64,000 bases of DNA from UBA8337 sp937907245 (GTDB lineage: Bacteria; Pseudomonadota; Alphaproteobacteria; RS24), in assembly GCA_965219485.1 (NCBI GenBank), contig OZ244774.1, positions 682,001 through 746,000 on the forward strand, given 5' to 3'. The notes under the pieces were generated by a model. That model was not told the origin of the DNA and made no database searches. It was given only the letters and a program-made list of their open reading frames with translations. Positions 40,961 through 49,210 of this stretch are shown here, in pieces (position 1 is the stretch's first letter; every line of letters begins with the position of its first letter). Made by a program: the position numbers and the translations under genes.

Positions 40961-43264
40961 GTGCCGGCATTTTCAAAAGACCTAGAACAAGGATTACATC
41001 GTGCATTAGTGATCGCCAATGATCACTCGCATGAATACGCCACGCTCGAGCATTTGCTGCTGGCGCTGACCGAAGACCCCGATGGCTTAGCGGTGATGGA
41101 AGCCTGTGGCGTGAAGGTAGACTTGCTGCGCGAGAACCTCATTCAGTATATCGACACGGAGTTGACGGGGCTGATTGTGGAAGATGACGAAGACTGCAAG
41201 CCAACCGCCGGTTTTCAGCGGGTTATCCAGCGCGCAGTTATTCACGTGCAAAGCTCTGGTCGCGATGAGGTGACGGGCGCCAATGTTTTGGTCGCCATGT
41301 TCGCCGAACGCGAAAGCCATGCCGCTTACTTCCTGCAAGAACAAGAAATGACCCGTTATGACGCGGTAAATTTCATCTCGCATGGCGTTGCCAAAATCCC
41401 GGGCAAAGGCGAAAGCCGCCCCGTGGAAGGCATGGACGCCCTTGACGAGGAAGCCAGTGGCGTTGCCGATGGCGAAGCGCTGGCGGCCTATTGCATCAAT
41501 TTGAACGAGAAAGCGCGCGATGGAAAAGTCGATCCCCTTATCGGGCGCAGTAAAGAAGTCTCGCGCGCCATCCAAATCCTATGCCGTCGCAGCAAAAATA
41601 ACCCGCTGTTGGTAGGCGATCCTGGCGTCGGCAAAACCGCCATCGCCGAAGGTCTGGCGCGTAAAATTATTGAGGGCGATGTGCCGGATGTTTTGCTAGA
41701 CAATGTTATTTACTCGCTCGATATGGGCGTCTTGCTGGCGGGAACGCGCTATCGCGGAGACTTCGAGGAACGCTTGAAGCAAATCATGTCAGAACTTGAA
41801 GGTAAGCCAGAAGCGGTTCTTTTTATTGATGAAATCCATACCATCATCGGCGCGGGTGCGACCTCTGGTGGCGCCATGGATGCGTCTAATTTACTGAAAC
41901 CTGCCCTGCAAGGCGGTAGTCTCCGGTGCATGGGCTCGACGACCTATAAAGAGTTTCGACAGCATTTTGAAAAAGACCGTGCCTTGGCGCGACGCTTTCA
42001 AAAGATTGATGTCATTGAGCCAAGTGTGCCCGACACGATTAAAATTCTGCAAGGTCTGAAGTCTTACTACGAAGAGTTCCATGATGTGCGTTACACCAAT
42101 GATGCCATCAAGGCGGCGGTCGAGCTTTCGTCACGCTACATGGCAGATCGTAAATTGCCCGACAAAGCCATCGATGTGATTGACGAAGTCGGCGCGGCGC
42201 AAATGTTGCTGCCAACCTCCAAACGCAAGAAAACAATTAGCGTGAAAGACATTGAGGCGACCATCGCGACCATGGCGCGGATACCGCCGAAAACCGTTTC
42301 GAAAGACGATACCGAGAAGCTCAAAGGTCTCGATGTAACGCTGAAACGGGTGGTATTTGGCCAAGATGATGCGATTGGCGCTTTGGCGGCTTCCATCAAA
42401 TTATCGCGCGCTGGTTTGCGCGAGCCTGAAAAACCGATTGGCAGCTATTTGTTCTCAGGCCCCACGGGCGTGGGCAAAACCGAAGTGGCCCGCCAATTGG
42501 CTTCGGCCCTGGGGGTTGAATTACTGCGCTTTGATATGTCGGAATATATGGAACGCCACACTGTGTCGCGCCTTCTCGGGGCGCCTCCGGGATATGTTGG
42601 CTACGACCAAGGTGGTTTGCTGACCGATGGCGTCGACCAAAACCCACATTGCGTCTTGCTGCTCGATGAAATTGAGAAAGCCCACCCCGACCTGTTTAAC
42701 GTGCTGTTGCAAGTGATGGATCACGGCAGCCTAACCGATGCCAATGGTCGTAAGGTCGATTTCCGCAACGTGGTATTGATTATGACCACCAATGCAGGCG
42801 CCTCGGACATGGCAAAAGAGCCGATAGGCTTTGGCCGCGTGAAGCGCGAAGGCGAAGACAGGGAGGCCATCAATCGCATGTTCACGCCAGAGTTCCGCAA
42901 TCGTTTGGATGCGGTTGTGCCGTTCAATAATCTACCATCCGAAGTGGTGGTGCGTGTGGTCGAGAAATTTATTCTTGAGCTGGAAATGCAATTATCCGAC
43001 CGCAATGTGATTATCGATGTCACGCGCAAAGCGATGACTTGGTTGGTCGATGAGGGCTATGATTTGCAAATGGGCGCGCGGCCTATGGCGCGTATTATTC
43101 AGGAAAATATCAAGAAACCTCTGGCCGACGAGTTGCTGTTTGGCAAACTCAAGAACGGCGGTCTGGTGACGGTCGACCTAGATAAAAACGGTAAGTTATC
43201 GTTTACCTATGCCGATGATAAGCCGAGCAAGAAAAGCAAAAAGCCCAGCGAGAAAGTTAATTAA
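40961..43264 (+). CDS. clpA: Clp protease ATP-binding subunit ClpA
   Basis: ClpA is the AAA+ unfoldase that feeds ClpP. The 767-residue protein has the N-domain (DLEQGLHRALVIANDHSHEYATLEHLLLAL) followed by two AAA modules, with Walker A GDPGVGKT near residue 220 and GPTGVGKT near residue 500. The ClpP-docking loop IGF is seen in EPIGFGR. The start is GTG at 40961 with GGAG six bases upstream. The C-terminus is Lys/Ser-rich. It is co-transcribed with clpS and convergent with the HIT gene. Confidence 0.96.
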   Translation: MPAFSKDLEQGLHRALVIANDHSHEYATLEHLLLALTEDPDGLAVMEACGVKVDLLRENLIQYIDTELTGLIVEDDEDCKPTAGFQRVIQRAVIHVQSSGRDEVTGANVLVAMFAERESHAAYFLQEQEMTRYDAVNFISHGVAKIPGKGESRPVEGMDALDEEASGVADGEALAAYCINLNEKARDGKVDPLIGRSKEVSRAIQILCRRSKNNPLLVGDPGVGKTAIAEGLARKIIEGDVPDVLLDNVIYSLDMGVLLAGTRYRGDFEERLKQIMSELEGKPEAVLFIDEIHTIIGAGATSGGAMDASNLLKPALQGGSLRCMGSTTYKEFRQHFEKDRALARRFQKIDVIEPSVPDTIKILQGLKSYYEEFHDVRYTNDAIKAAVELSSRYMADRKLPDKAIDVIDEVGAAQMLLPTSKRKKTISVKDIEATIATMARIPPKTVSKDDTEKLKGLDVTLKRVVFGQDDAIGALAASIKLSRAGLREPEKPIGSYLFSGPTGVGKTEVARQLASALGVELLRFDMSEYMERHTVSRLLGAPPGYVGYDQGGLLTDGVDQNPHCVLLLDEIEKAHPDLFNVLLQVMDHGSLTDANGRKVDFRNVVLIMTTNAGASDMAKEPIGFGRVKREGEDREAINRMFTPEFRNRLDAVVPFNNLPSEVVVRVVEKFILELEMQLSDRNVIIDVTRKAMTWLVDEGYDLQMGARPMARIIQENIKKPLADELLFGKLKNGGLVTVDLDKNGKLSFTYADDKPSKKSKKPSEKVN

Positions 43265-43268
43265 GCGC

Positions 43269-43700
43269 TTAAAGTTCGGCGCGAATTTTCTCTGCTAAGG
43301 CGGCCAAAACATCCATATCTTCGGGGTCGCGCGCGTGGAATTTTAACTCCAGCCCTTCGTGGCGCGGCAGAATATGCATGTGATAATGCGGCACCGTCTG
43401 GCCCGCATATGACGAGTTTAATTGCGCCATCATAAAGCCCGGCGCCTCCACCGCCTTGATAATAGCGGGGGCAAGAAGTTTGGCAGTGGCCATAACGCTG
43501 GCGGCGGCTTCTGCGGTTAAGTCGAGAAACGTGACGGCAGGTTGCTTGGGAATAACCAAAGTATGGCCGGCTACTTGCGGCATGATATCCATAAAAGCCA
43601 GCGTCGCATCATCTTCATACAGCTTGTGGCTTGGCAGCTCGCCGCGCAGGATTTTGGCAAAAATATTCTGCTCGTCATAAGCATCGGTAAGATTAATCAT
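43269..43700 (-). CDS. HIT family protein
   Basis: HIT proteins are nucleotide hydrolases or transferases of the HINT/Fhit group. The 143-residue product has the histidine triad in QTVPHYHMHILPR and the N-terminal NIFAKILRGELPSHKLYED block of the HINT-like branch. GGAGAG is six bases from the start, which overlaps the end of the GNAT gene by eight bases, so they form a unit. The physiological substrate is unknown. Confidence 0.9.
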   Translation of the reverse strand: MINLTDAYDEQNIFAKILRGELPSHKLYEDDATLAFMDIMPQVAGHTLVIPKQPAVTFLDLTAEAAASVMATAKLLAPAIIKAVEAPGFMMAQLNSSYAGQTVPHYHMHILPRHEGLELKFHARDPEDMDVLAALAEKIRAEL

Positions 43701-44877
43701 CTTGGCTCTCCTGTAGTTTTTTAAACGGCGTGTGTTGGCTTAGCGTCTTCATATCATTGTCTACATATTGGCGCTCGGTTTCAAGGTAGTCACCCACCGC
43801 TTGGCGCAAGCCCTCATGGGTAATGTAGTGGTTTGAATAGGTGCGGTGGGGCGCATAGCCGCGGGCCAGCTTGTGGGTGCCTTGGGCGCCCGCCTCAACG
43901 CGGGCAAGGCCGCGCGCAATGGCAAAGTCGATGGCTTGGTAATAACAAACCTCGAAATGCAAAAACGGGTGGTCTTCCAAACAGCCCCAATTACGACCAT
44001 ACAGCGTGTCTCCGCCAATGAAATTCAGCGCGCCGGCAATATAGCGCCCCTCGCGTTTGGCCATAATCAGCAGCGTATCTTCCGGCATGGTTTGCTGAAT
44101 GCGCGTAAAAAAATCACGGGTCAAATAGGGCGTGCCCCATTTTCTGTGACCGGTATCGATGTAAAAATGGAAAAACGCATCCCAATGCGCTTCCGTGAGC
44201 TGGTCTCCGGTGAGCGCCTCAATTTCAATGCCATTTTCAAGCGCCTTGGCGCGTTCCTTACGTAGGTTCTTGCGTTTGCGTGAGGCCATGGCGTCCAAAA
44301 ACGCTTCGAAGCTTTGGTAGCCCTCATTTTGCCAATGGAATTGCTGGTCGGTGCGCTGCAAGAAACCTTGCGCGCCTAAGCTCTCCCAATCGGCCTCGGG
44401 CAAAAAGTTAATATGCAGGGAAGACGCATCGAGTTTTTTCAAAAGGGTGAGGGCGGCGGCCAGCAAATTATCTCTATGCTCGTCTTGCTTGGGCCCCGGT
44501 TTGACCAAAAGTCGACGCCCACCGGCGGGCGTAAAGGGAACCGCGCTTAATAATTTTGGATAATAATGCCCGCCTGCGCGATGAAACGCATCGGCCCAGC
44601 CATAGTCGAAAATATACTCGCCTTGGCTATGGTCTTTGAGATAAAGCGGCATGACGGCCAAAACCTCGCCCGTCTCATTTTCCAAAATCAAATGCTGGCC
44701 AAGCCAACCGGTCTCTGCCGTGGCCGAGCCGCTTTCTTCCATGGCCAGCAAAAACGCATGGCGCAAAAATGGATTGTAAATCTCGCCCTCAGGGTTAGCG
44801 CACGCATCCCACTGGGCGGGCTCTACAAGATTGAGGCTCGAGATAACCCGAACCTGAACAGAAGGAGTGTCACTCAT
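43693..44877 (-). CDS. GNAT-fold protein of the DUF482/COG3146 family
   Basis: The 394-residue protein matches the group annotated as peptidogalycan biosynthesis/recognition or GNAT family (DUF482). Recognisable parts are the N-terminal WDACANPEGEIYNPFLRHAFLLAMEESGSA, the HINFLPEADW segment, RKRKNLRKERAKALENG, and the C-terminal acyltransferase-like region with EVCYYQAIDFAIARGL. It probably transfers an aminoacyl or acyl group, but no activity is known to me. The start overlaps the RidA stop (ATGA). Confidence 0.82.
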   Translation of the reverse strand: MSDTPSVQVRVISSLNLVEPAQWDACANPEGEIYNPFLRHAFLLAMEESGSATAETGWLGQHLILENETGEVLAVMPLYLKDHSQGEYIFDYGWADAFHRAGGHYYPKLLSAVPFTPAGGRRLLVKPGPKQDEHRDNLLAAALTLLKKLDASSLHINFLPEADWESLGAQGFLQRTDQQFHWQNEGYQSFEAFLDAMASRKRKNLRKERAKALENGIEIEALTGDQLTEAHWDAFFHFYIDTGHRKWGTPYLTRDFFTRIQQTMPEDTLLIMAKREGRYIAGALNFIGGDTLYGRNWGCLEDHPFLHFEVCYYQAIDFAIARGLARVEAGAQGTHKLARGYAPHRTYSNHYITHEGLRQAVGDYLETERQYVDNDMKTLSQHTPFKKLQESQDD

Positions 44878-45356
44878 GCTTTCGCGTCACCTTCTATCTC
44901 AACGATGGCGTCTATTTCTACCGCCCAGCCCATCGGCAAAGCGCTAACGCCCACGGCGGTGCGACTATGCAGGCCCCGCGCGCCAAATAATTCAAACATT
45001 AAATCAGAGGCGCCATTGAGGACGGCAGGGTGATGGGTGAAATCAGGCGTTGAATTAACGAAGCCATTAAGGCGAATGATTTGGGTCACTCGATCGAAGT
45101 CGCCCTCCAGCGCCGCTTGCAGGCGCGCGACAATATTAAGCCCGCAAATTTGCGCCGCACGGTGTCCGTCATCAATTTCGAGGCCGTCTCCCAAGCGCCC
45201 TTTAATAGCCACGCCGCTCGCACTCACGGGCCCTTGGCCAGATATCATCAGCAGATTACCGGTCTGAACATAAGGCACATAGCTGCCTAAAGGCGCGGTG
45301 GGCGCGGGCAGCACTAGGCCCATACTGTCTAAAATAGTGTGGATGGTTTTACTCAT
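44874..45356 (-). CDS. RidA/YjgF family protein
   Basis: RidA-type proteins deaminate reactive enamine/imine intermediates. The 160-residue product has the conserved LLMISGQGPVSASG region, a block similar to VTQIIRLNGFVNST, and the C-terminal SRTAVGVSALPMGWAVEIDAIVE with the substrate-binding Arg. It is longer than the 128-residue archetype and resembles the longer subgroup found in many alphaproteobacteria, for which activity is less certain. GAGG precedes the ATG. It heads the RidA-GNAT-HIT unit. Confidence 0.88.
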   Translation of the reverse strand: MSKTIHTILDSMGLVLPAPTAPLGSYVPYVQTGNLLMISGQGPVSASGVAIKGRLGDGLEIDDGHRAAQICGLNIVARLQAALEGDFDRVTQIIRLNGFVNSTPDFTHHPAVLNGASDLMFELFGARGLHSRTAVGVSALPMGWAVEIDAIVEIEGDAKA

Positions 45357-45420
45357 GTGCGCCTCTTATTGCGGGGAGGGGAAACGGAACAAAGATAGTT
45401 TACCCCAATTCCACAAGCGG

Positions 45421-46740
45421 CTAAAGGCCACGGCCCTTTTTGATGCTGTCTTTGCCGAATTTGTCGCGCAAGACATCCATCGCTTGCTCGGCGGCTTTGC
45501 GTTTGGCCTTGTCGGGGTCGCCAAGGTCTAGCGGGTCGGCCAGTTTTTCGTCCACCAAACCAGTCAGGCCAATGCCGATGAGGCGAAACCGAGTGCCTGG
45601 TTTTTCGGCCAAAACTTGCTGCAGCATTTCGCGGCCTTGCTCAAAAACCACATCGGCCAATTGCGTTGGGTTCGATAGCGCCCGACTGCGGGTTAGCGAT
45701 GATAGACGGTCGGCTTTCATTTTTAACACGAGCGTTTTACCGGCCACGGCTTTGGCCTTGCAGCGGTCGGCCGTGCGCTCCGACAAATTCCAAAGGTGTT
45801 TTTCTAAGGCCGCGCTGTCCGATAAATCTTCCACGAAGGTCGTCTCGCTAGAAATCGACTTGGCGGCCGCTCGTGGCGTCACTTGCCGATTGTCGAGCCC
45901 TTTGGCCAAACGCGCCAAACGCAAGCCTGTGGCTTCATAGCGGCGCGCCAATTCGGTTTCATCGATGCTCTGCAATTGCGAGATTTGGCGAATGCCATCG
46001 CGCGCCAAACGCGCCTGCATAGCTTTACCAACGCCCCAAATGGCACTGACGGGCAATGCTGCCAGCGTCTCCAGCGTTTCGGCTTGGCCAATAAGCGAGA
46101 AGCCGCGCGGCTTATCAAAATCAGAAGAGAGCTTGGCGAGAAACTTGTTATGGCTAAGCCCAATCGACACCGTAATGCCAATCTCGGCCTCAATGCGCTG
46201 CACGAGTTTTAACAAACTCAGGGCAGGTGGGCCGCCATGCAAACGCTCGGTGCCGCGTAAATCCATGAAGGCTTCATCAATCGATAGGGGCTCCACCAAG
46301 GGGGTTAGCTCTTGCATGAGGGCGCGCACCTCTCGTCCCACGCGGCCATATTTTTCCATATCGGGCTTAATGATAACCGCCTTGGGGCAGGCTTTGGTGG
46401 CTTGAAACATAGGCATGGCCGAATGGACGCCATGAATGCGCGCCACATAGCAGCAAGTCGACACCACGCCGCGTCTGCCGCCCCCAATGATGACGGGCTT
46501 ATCGGTTAACTCGGGGTTGTCGCGTTTCTCGACGGCGGCATAAAACGCATCGCAATCGAGATGCGCGACGCCCAATTGGGTCAGCTCGGCGTGTTTTAAA
46601 AGGCGAGGGGAGCCACAGGCAGCGCAGCGGCGCGCCTCAAATGGCAAAGTAGCCAGAGCCGCACAATCACGGCATAGCGTGTCGATAAAAGCCTGGCTAT
46701 CGGCTGGCGTGTTCGGCGATTTTTCCGGAAATAAAGTCAT
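45421..46740 (-). CDS. dinB: DNA polymerase IV with N-terminal zinc-ribbon extension
   Basis: DinB is a Y-family translesion polymerase. Started at 46740 (MTLFPEKSP, with GAGG three bases upstream) it has 439 residues. Before the palm domain it carries Cys23-x2-Cys26 and Cys39-x2-Cys42, a probable zinc ribbon. Catalytic residues follow in HLDCDAFYAAVE (Asp62, Asp64) and SIDEAFMDL. The little-finger domain runs to a Lys/Arg-rich C-terminus lacking an obvious beta-clamp motif. It begins 43 bases inside the end of the upstream HAD-like gene. Confidence 0.92.
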   Translation of the reverse strand: MTLFPEKSPNTPADSQAFIDTLCRDCAALATLPFEARRCAACGSPRLLKHAELTQLGVAHLDCDAFYAAVEKRDNPELTDKPVIIGGGRRGVVSTCCYVARIHGVHSAMPMFQATKACPKAVIIKPDMEKYGRVGREVRALMQELTPLVEPLSIDEAFMDLRGTERLHGGPPALSLLKLVQRIEAEIGITVSIGLSHNKFLAKLSSDFDKPRGFSLIGQAETLETLAALPVSAIWGVGKAMQARLARDGIRQISQLQSIDETELARRYEATGLRLARLAKGLDNRQVTPRAAAKSISSETTFVEDLSDSAALEKHLWNLSERTADRCKAKAVAGKTLVLKMKADRLSSLTRSRALSNPTQLADVVFEQGREMLQQVLAEKPGTRFRLIGIGLTGLVDEKLADPLDLGDPDKAKRKAAEQAMDVLRDKFGKDSIKKGRGL

Positions 46741-47371
46741 GTGCCTCGGCCCAAATATCAATTCGTGCGGTCGCACCTTCGGCTTTGCTAATCAGCTTGG
46801 CGAGGCGCGGATCGGCAATAAAATGGATGCAATTTACATCCGGTGCGTGTTCCGCCACAGAAGTTATATTGTGGGGTATGTCGTCAAGAAAGAAAACCGG
46901 CCCTGTCGTTTTATCCGCTAGCCATTTTGCGGCAGGCCCTTTGAGGCCAGAGTTAACAACCACGGGATAGGCCATGTCATGGCCTTTCAGATTCTCAATA
47001 CGTGCCTCGCGATGGGCGGCAGGCAGATTGGTAAGGACGATAATTTGCGCGTGTTCGGACAAGCTTGAAAGCGTGTCGGCAGCGCCATCTGCGGCTTCGA
47101 TGAAGGGCGTTTCAGAGGCAAAAAAATCATCGATGAGCGTCGGTATTTGCACCGACTCATTGGTCTCGCGAGATTTAATATTGGTGCTCAGTGCAAAACT
47201 GCTGAGGTCAATCCACAGCCCCAAGGTTTCCAAATAGTGTTCCACACGTTGCATGAACTTAAGCAAAACCTCATCCGCATCTGTGATAATCAGCGGGCGA
47301 TTGGGGTCTAGGGTCAGGCCTTGCAGTTGCACCAATGTGTCGGCGGGGATTTCCCCTTTTGGATGGCTCAT
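46697..47371 (-). CDS. HAD-like hypothetical protein
   Basis: The 224-residue protein looks like a divergent HAD-fold hydrolase: LIITDADEVLL (Asp31-x-Asp33) would be motif I, IIVLTNLP motif II, and FFLDDIPHN motif IV. The expected Lys of motif III is plausible in the SGLKGPAAKWLADK segment. I do not recognise a defined subfamily. The start MSHPKGEIP was preferred over the open frame further up. It lies between the DUF3572 gene and dinB on the same strand and overlaps the dinB start by 44 bases. Confidence 0.72.
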   Translation of the reverse strand: MSHPKGEIPADTLVQLQGLTLDPNRPLIITDADEVLLKFMQRVEHYLETLGLWIDLSSFALSTNIKSRETNESVQIPTLIDDFFASETPFIEAADGAADTLSSLSEHAQIIVLTNLPAAHREARIENLKGHDMAYPVVVNSGLKGPAAKWLADKTTGPVFFLDDIPHNITSVAEHAPDVNCIHFIADPRLAKLISKAEGATARIDIWAEAHDFISGKIAEHASR

Positions 47372-47399
47372 GATACGCGTCTTTCCAGTTTTCGGGGGG

Positions 47400-47678
47400 T
47401 TAGGTCCAATGCGGCAGGTCGCCACCAGGTAGGGCCGCGCGGGCACGGGCGGGGTCTTCCAGCGCTATCTCAAAAGCTTCGCAAAACTCGGTCAATAGCG
47501 CTTCATCTGATAGGTAGAATTCTAAAATACCGGCCAGCATATCTGGGTCGGAAGCGCGCTCAACGATATCGCCTTGTGCCATGCCCGTAAGGCCAGAAAA
47601 ACGGTCCATCACCTCGTCTAGTCCGGCTAGATAGGTAAGGGCCTTTAGGGCTAAAATTTCGGCTTCATCACTTTCCAT
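47400..47678 (-). CDS. DUF3572 family protein
   Basis: Started at MESDEAEILALKALTYLAG the product has 92 residues and fits DUF3572 closely: ALTYLAGLDEVMDRFSGLTG, MLAGILEFYLSDEALLTEFCEAFEI, and ARAALPGGDLPHW. The family is alphaproteobacterial and of unknown function. In several relatives I recall it next to divK-pleD and dinB; here dinB is near but divK and pleD are missing. The frame is open up to 47780, across the rpmG terminator, which argues for the shorter start. Confidence 0.85.
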   Translation of the reverse strand: MESDEAEILALKALTYLAGLDEVMDRFSGLTGMAQGDIVERASDPDMLAGILEFYLSDEALLTEFCEAFEIALEDPARARAALPGGDLPHWT

Positions 47679-47743
47679 GATTGTATATTTAGCGCGTTCG
47701 CCATGGGCGGCAATGATTATCTCTTTTTCTGCCGGGCCAAACG

Positions 47744-47772
47744 CAAAAAAGGCGCCCCAGGGGACGCCTTTT
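47744..47772 (-). terminator. Intrinsic terminator after rpmG
   Basis: On the minus strand a GC-rich stem (AAAAGGCG-CCCC, then GGGG-CGCCTTTT, with a central mismatch) is followed by a T run. It lies about 20 bases beyond the rpmG stop and before the DUF3572 gene, so it ends the rpmG transcript. Confidence 0.88.
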
Positions 47773-47792
47773 GAAGCCACAAAATCGCGTGA

Positions 47793-47960
47793 TTACTTGA
47801 TTTTGTTTTCTTTGAATTCCACGTGCTTCCGCACAACGGGATCGTATTTTTTGACAACCATTTTTTCGGTCATCGTGCGGGCATTTTTCTTGGTTACATA
47901 GTAGAAACCGGTGCCTGCAGTGCTTTCCAGCTTAATTTTGACTGTGGTTGGTTTGGCCAT
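47793..47960 (-). CDS. rpmG: 50S ribosomal protein L33 (zinc-free form)
   Basis: L33 is a small E-site protein of the large subunit. The product has 55 residues from MAKPTTVKIKLESTAG and contains the typical FYYVTKKNARTMTEKMVVKKYDP. It has no Cys, so it is the zinc-independent type. The start has an AAGG-type site upstream. A strong terminator follows. Confidence 0.95.
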   Translation of the reverse strand: MAKPTTVKIKLESTAGTGFYYVTKKNARTMTEKMVVKKYDPVVRKHVEFKENKIK

Positions 47961-48042
47961 CTTTTCAATCCTTAAAAACTTGGGGCGCAATTAGCGCGTG
48001 GCCGTGAAAATAGGCATTTCACGGTTAAAGTCAACCGATAAG

Positions 48043-48807
48043 CTACAGAAGGGTAATTAGCGGTTTATTATTCTTAAATCGCACATAGGGAGCGGGCGCT
48101 TTTAACTGATAAGCGCGGTCTTTTTGCATCCGTTCCTCCACCATATCAATCACCGAACGGGTGATGGCGGGCAGGTCGAGTTTGCGCGCTTTCTCCAGCG
48201 TCAGCCAATGTAAATCTAGCAATTCGCCACTGGCTTTTTTCATTTCTTCGGGGTCGGTATGAATAAATTCGTCATAGACCATGAAAAACCGCGTATCAAA
48301 CCGTCGCGAACGATGGGTTGGTGTCACCGCACGAGCGATAAAGTCCATTTTATCTAGCGGCGGCTCTACCCCATGGTCGAAATAAGACTGCCAAACCGCA
48401 TTGCCCGAGCGCAGTTGTGCTTTGGTTGCTCGGCCGATAATGAGGCCGGTCTCTTCATAGGTTTCGCGAATGGCCGCCAAGGCAAGCCCGCGTAATTTAT
48501 TGTCGCTGACGGTTTTTGCAGTTTCTTTACGCAAGCGTTTCAGCACTGGGGCGCTAAGTTTCTTGTTCACCACCAACCGCTGATCTACATAATCGAGCCG
48601 CCCGCCCGGAAAAACAAATTTATTCGGCATAAATTTGTGCGACGCAGCACGCTTGCCCATGAGAATTTTCGGCTCTCCAGCTTCTTGGCGCACAACAATC
48701 AGCGTCGAGGCTTCTTTGGGGCGCACGGCGGCGACATTGTCTTCGCGATATTCGCCAGGCCCCGTGGGGGTGCTGCCTTTGGGGGCGGTAATTTTCTGTT
48801 TAGCCAT
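48043..48807 (-). CDS. NUDIX hydrolase with an insertion in the Nudix region
   Basis: NUDIX enzymes cleave nucleoside diphosphates linked to another group. FVFPGGRLDY is followed, after an unusually long insertion of about 45 residues, by RETYEETGLIIG, which supplies the metal-binding glutamates. This arrangement resembles the NUDT8/NUDT19 (CoA or acyl-CoA pyrophosphatase) branch. The ATG at 48807 (MAKQKITAPK, 254 residues) has AAGGTG upstream and overlaps the DUF983 stop by eight bases. The substrate is unproven. Confidence 0.85.
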   Translation of the reverse strand: MAKQKITAPKGSTPTGPGEYREDNVAAVRPKEASTLIVVRQEAGEPKILMGKRAASHKFMPNKFVFPGGRLDYVDQRLVVNKKLSAPVLKRLRKETAKTVSDNKLRGLALAAIRETYEETGLIIGRATKAQLRSGNAVWQSYFDHGVEPPLDKMDFIARAVTPTHRSRRFDTRFFMVYDEFIHTDPEEMKKASGELLDLHWLTLEKARKLDLPAITRSVIDMVEERMQKDRAYQLKAPAPYVRFKNNKPLITLL

Positions 48808-49210
48808 GTGTTTCACCTTCTTCATCTTTGGGAGCAAAGCCATGTAATTCTAGCGCCCATTGTAAGCCAACCACCGCCCCTTTGACGATGGGTAAGGAGA
48901 TTAAGCTGACCACGATAGACAGGATTCCGAAAATTAACGCATGCACATAAAGCGGCGGCATATAGGCGCGCTCAACAATTAGCGCCACCGGAACGATGAT
49001 GTGCCCAACAATGAAAATGGTAAAATAGGGCGGGGCGTCATCGGCTTGATGCTCGCCCAGATTAAGCCCGCAGGAGCCACAAGTCTCGCTCACTTTTAGG
49101 TATTTGTGAAACATGGTCTTCTCGCCACAAGCGGGGCACCGCAAGCGCGCGCCGCGCCACATAGCAGGGCCTTTTAGGCGTTTTTCTACTAGCATATCTT
49201 CGATACTCAT
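48800..49210 (-). CDS. DUF983 membrane protein
   Basis: The 136-residue protein has an N-terminal zinc-ribbon-like stretch (RCPACGEKTMF and ETCGSCGLNLGEH, four Cys) followed by two hydrophobic segments (TIFIVGHIIVPVALIV and ALIFGILSIVVSLISLP). DUF983 proteins are common in alphaproteobacteria; some sit near cytochrome oxidase genes, but the function is unknown to me. It is coupled to rnr upstream (ATGA overlap) and to the NUDIX gene downstream. Confidence 0.87.
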   Translation of the reverse strand: MSIEDMLVEKRLKGPAMWRGARLRCPACGEKTMFHKYLKVSETCGSCGLNLGEHQADDAPPYFTIFIVGHIIVPVALIVERAYMPPLYVHALIFGILSIVVSLISLPIVKGAVVGLQWALELHGFAPKDEEGETHG

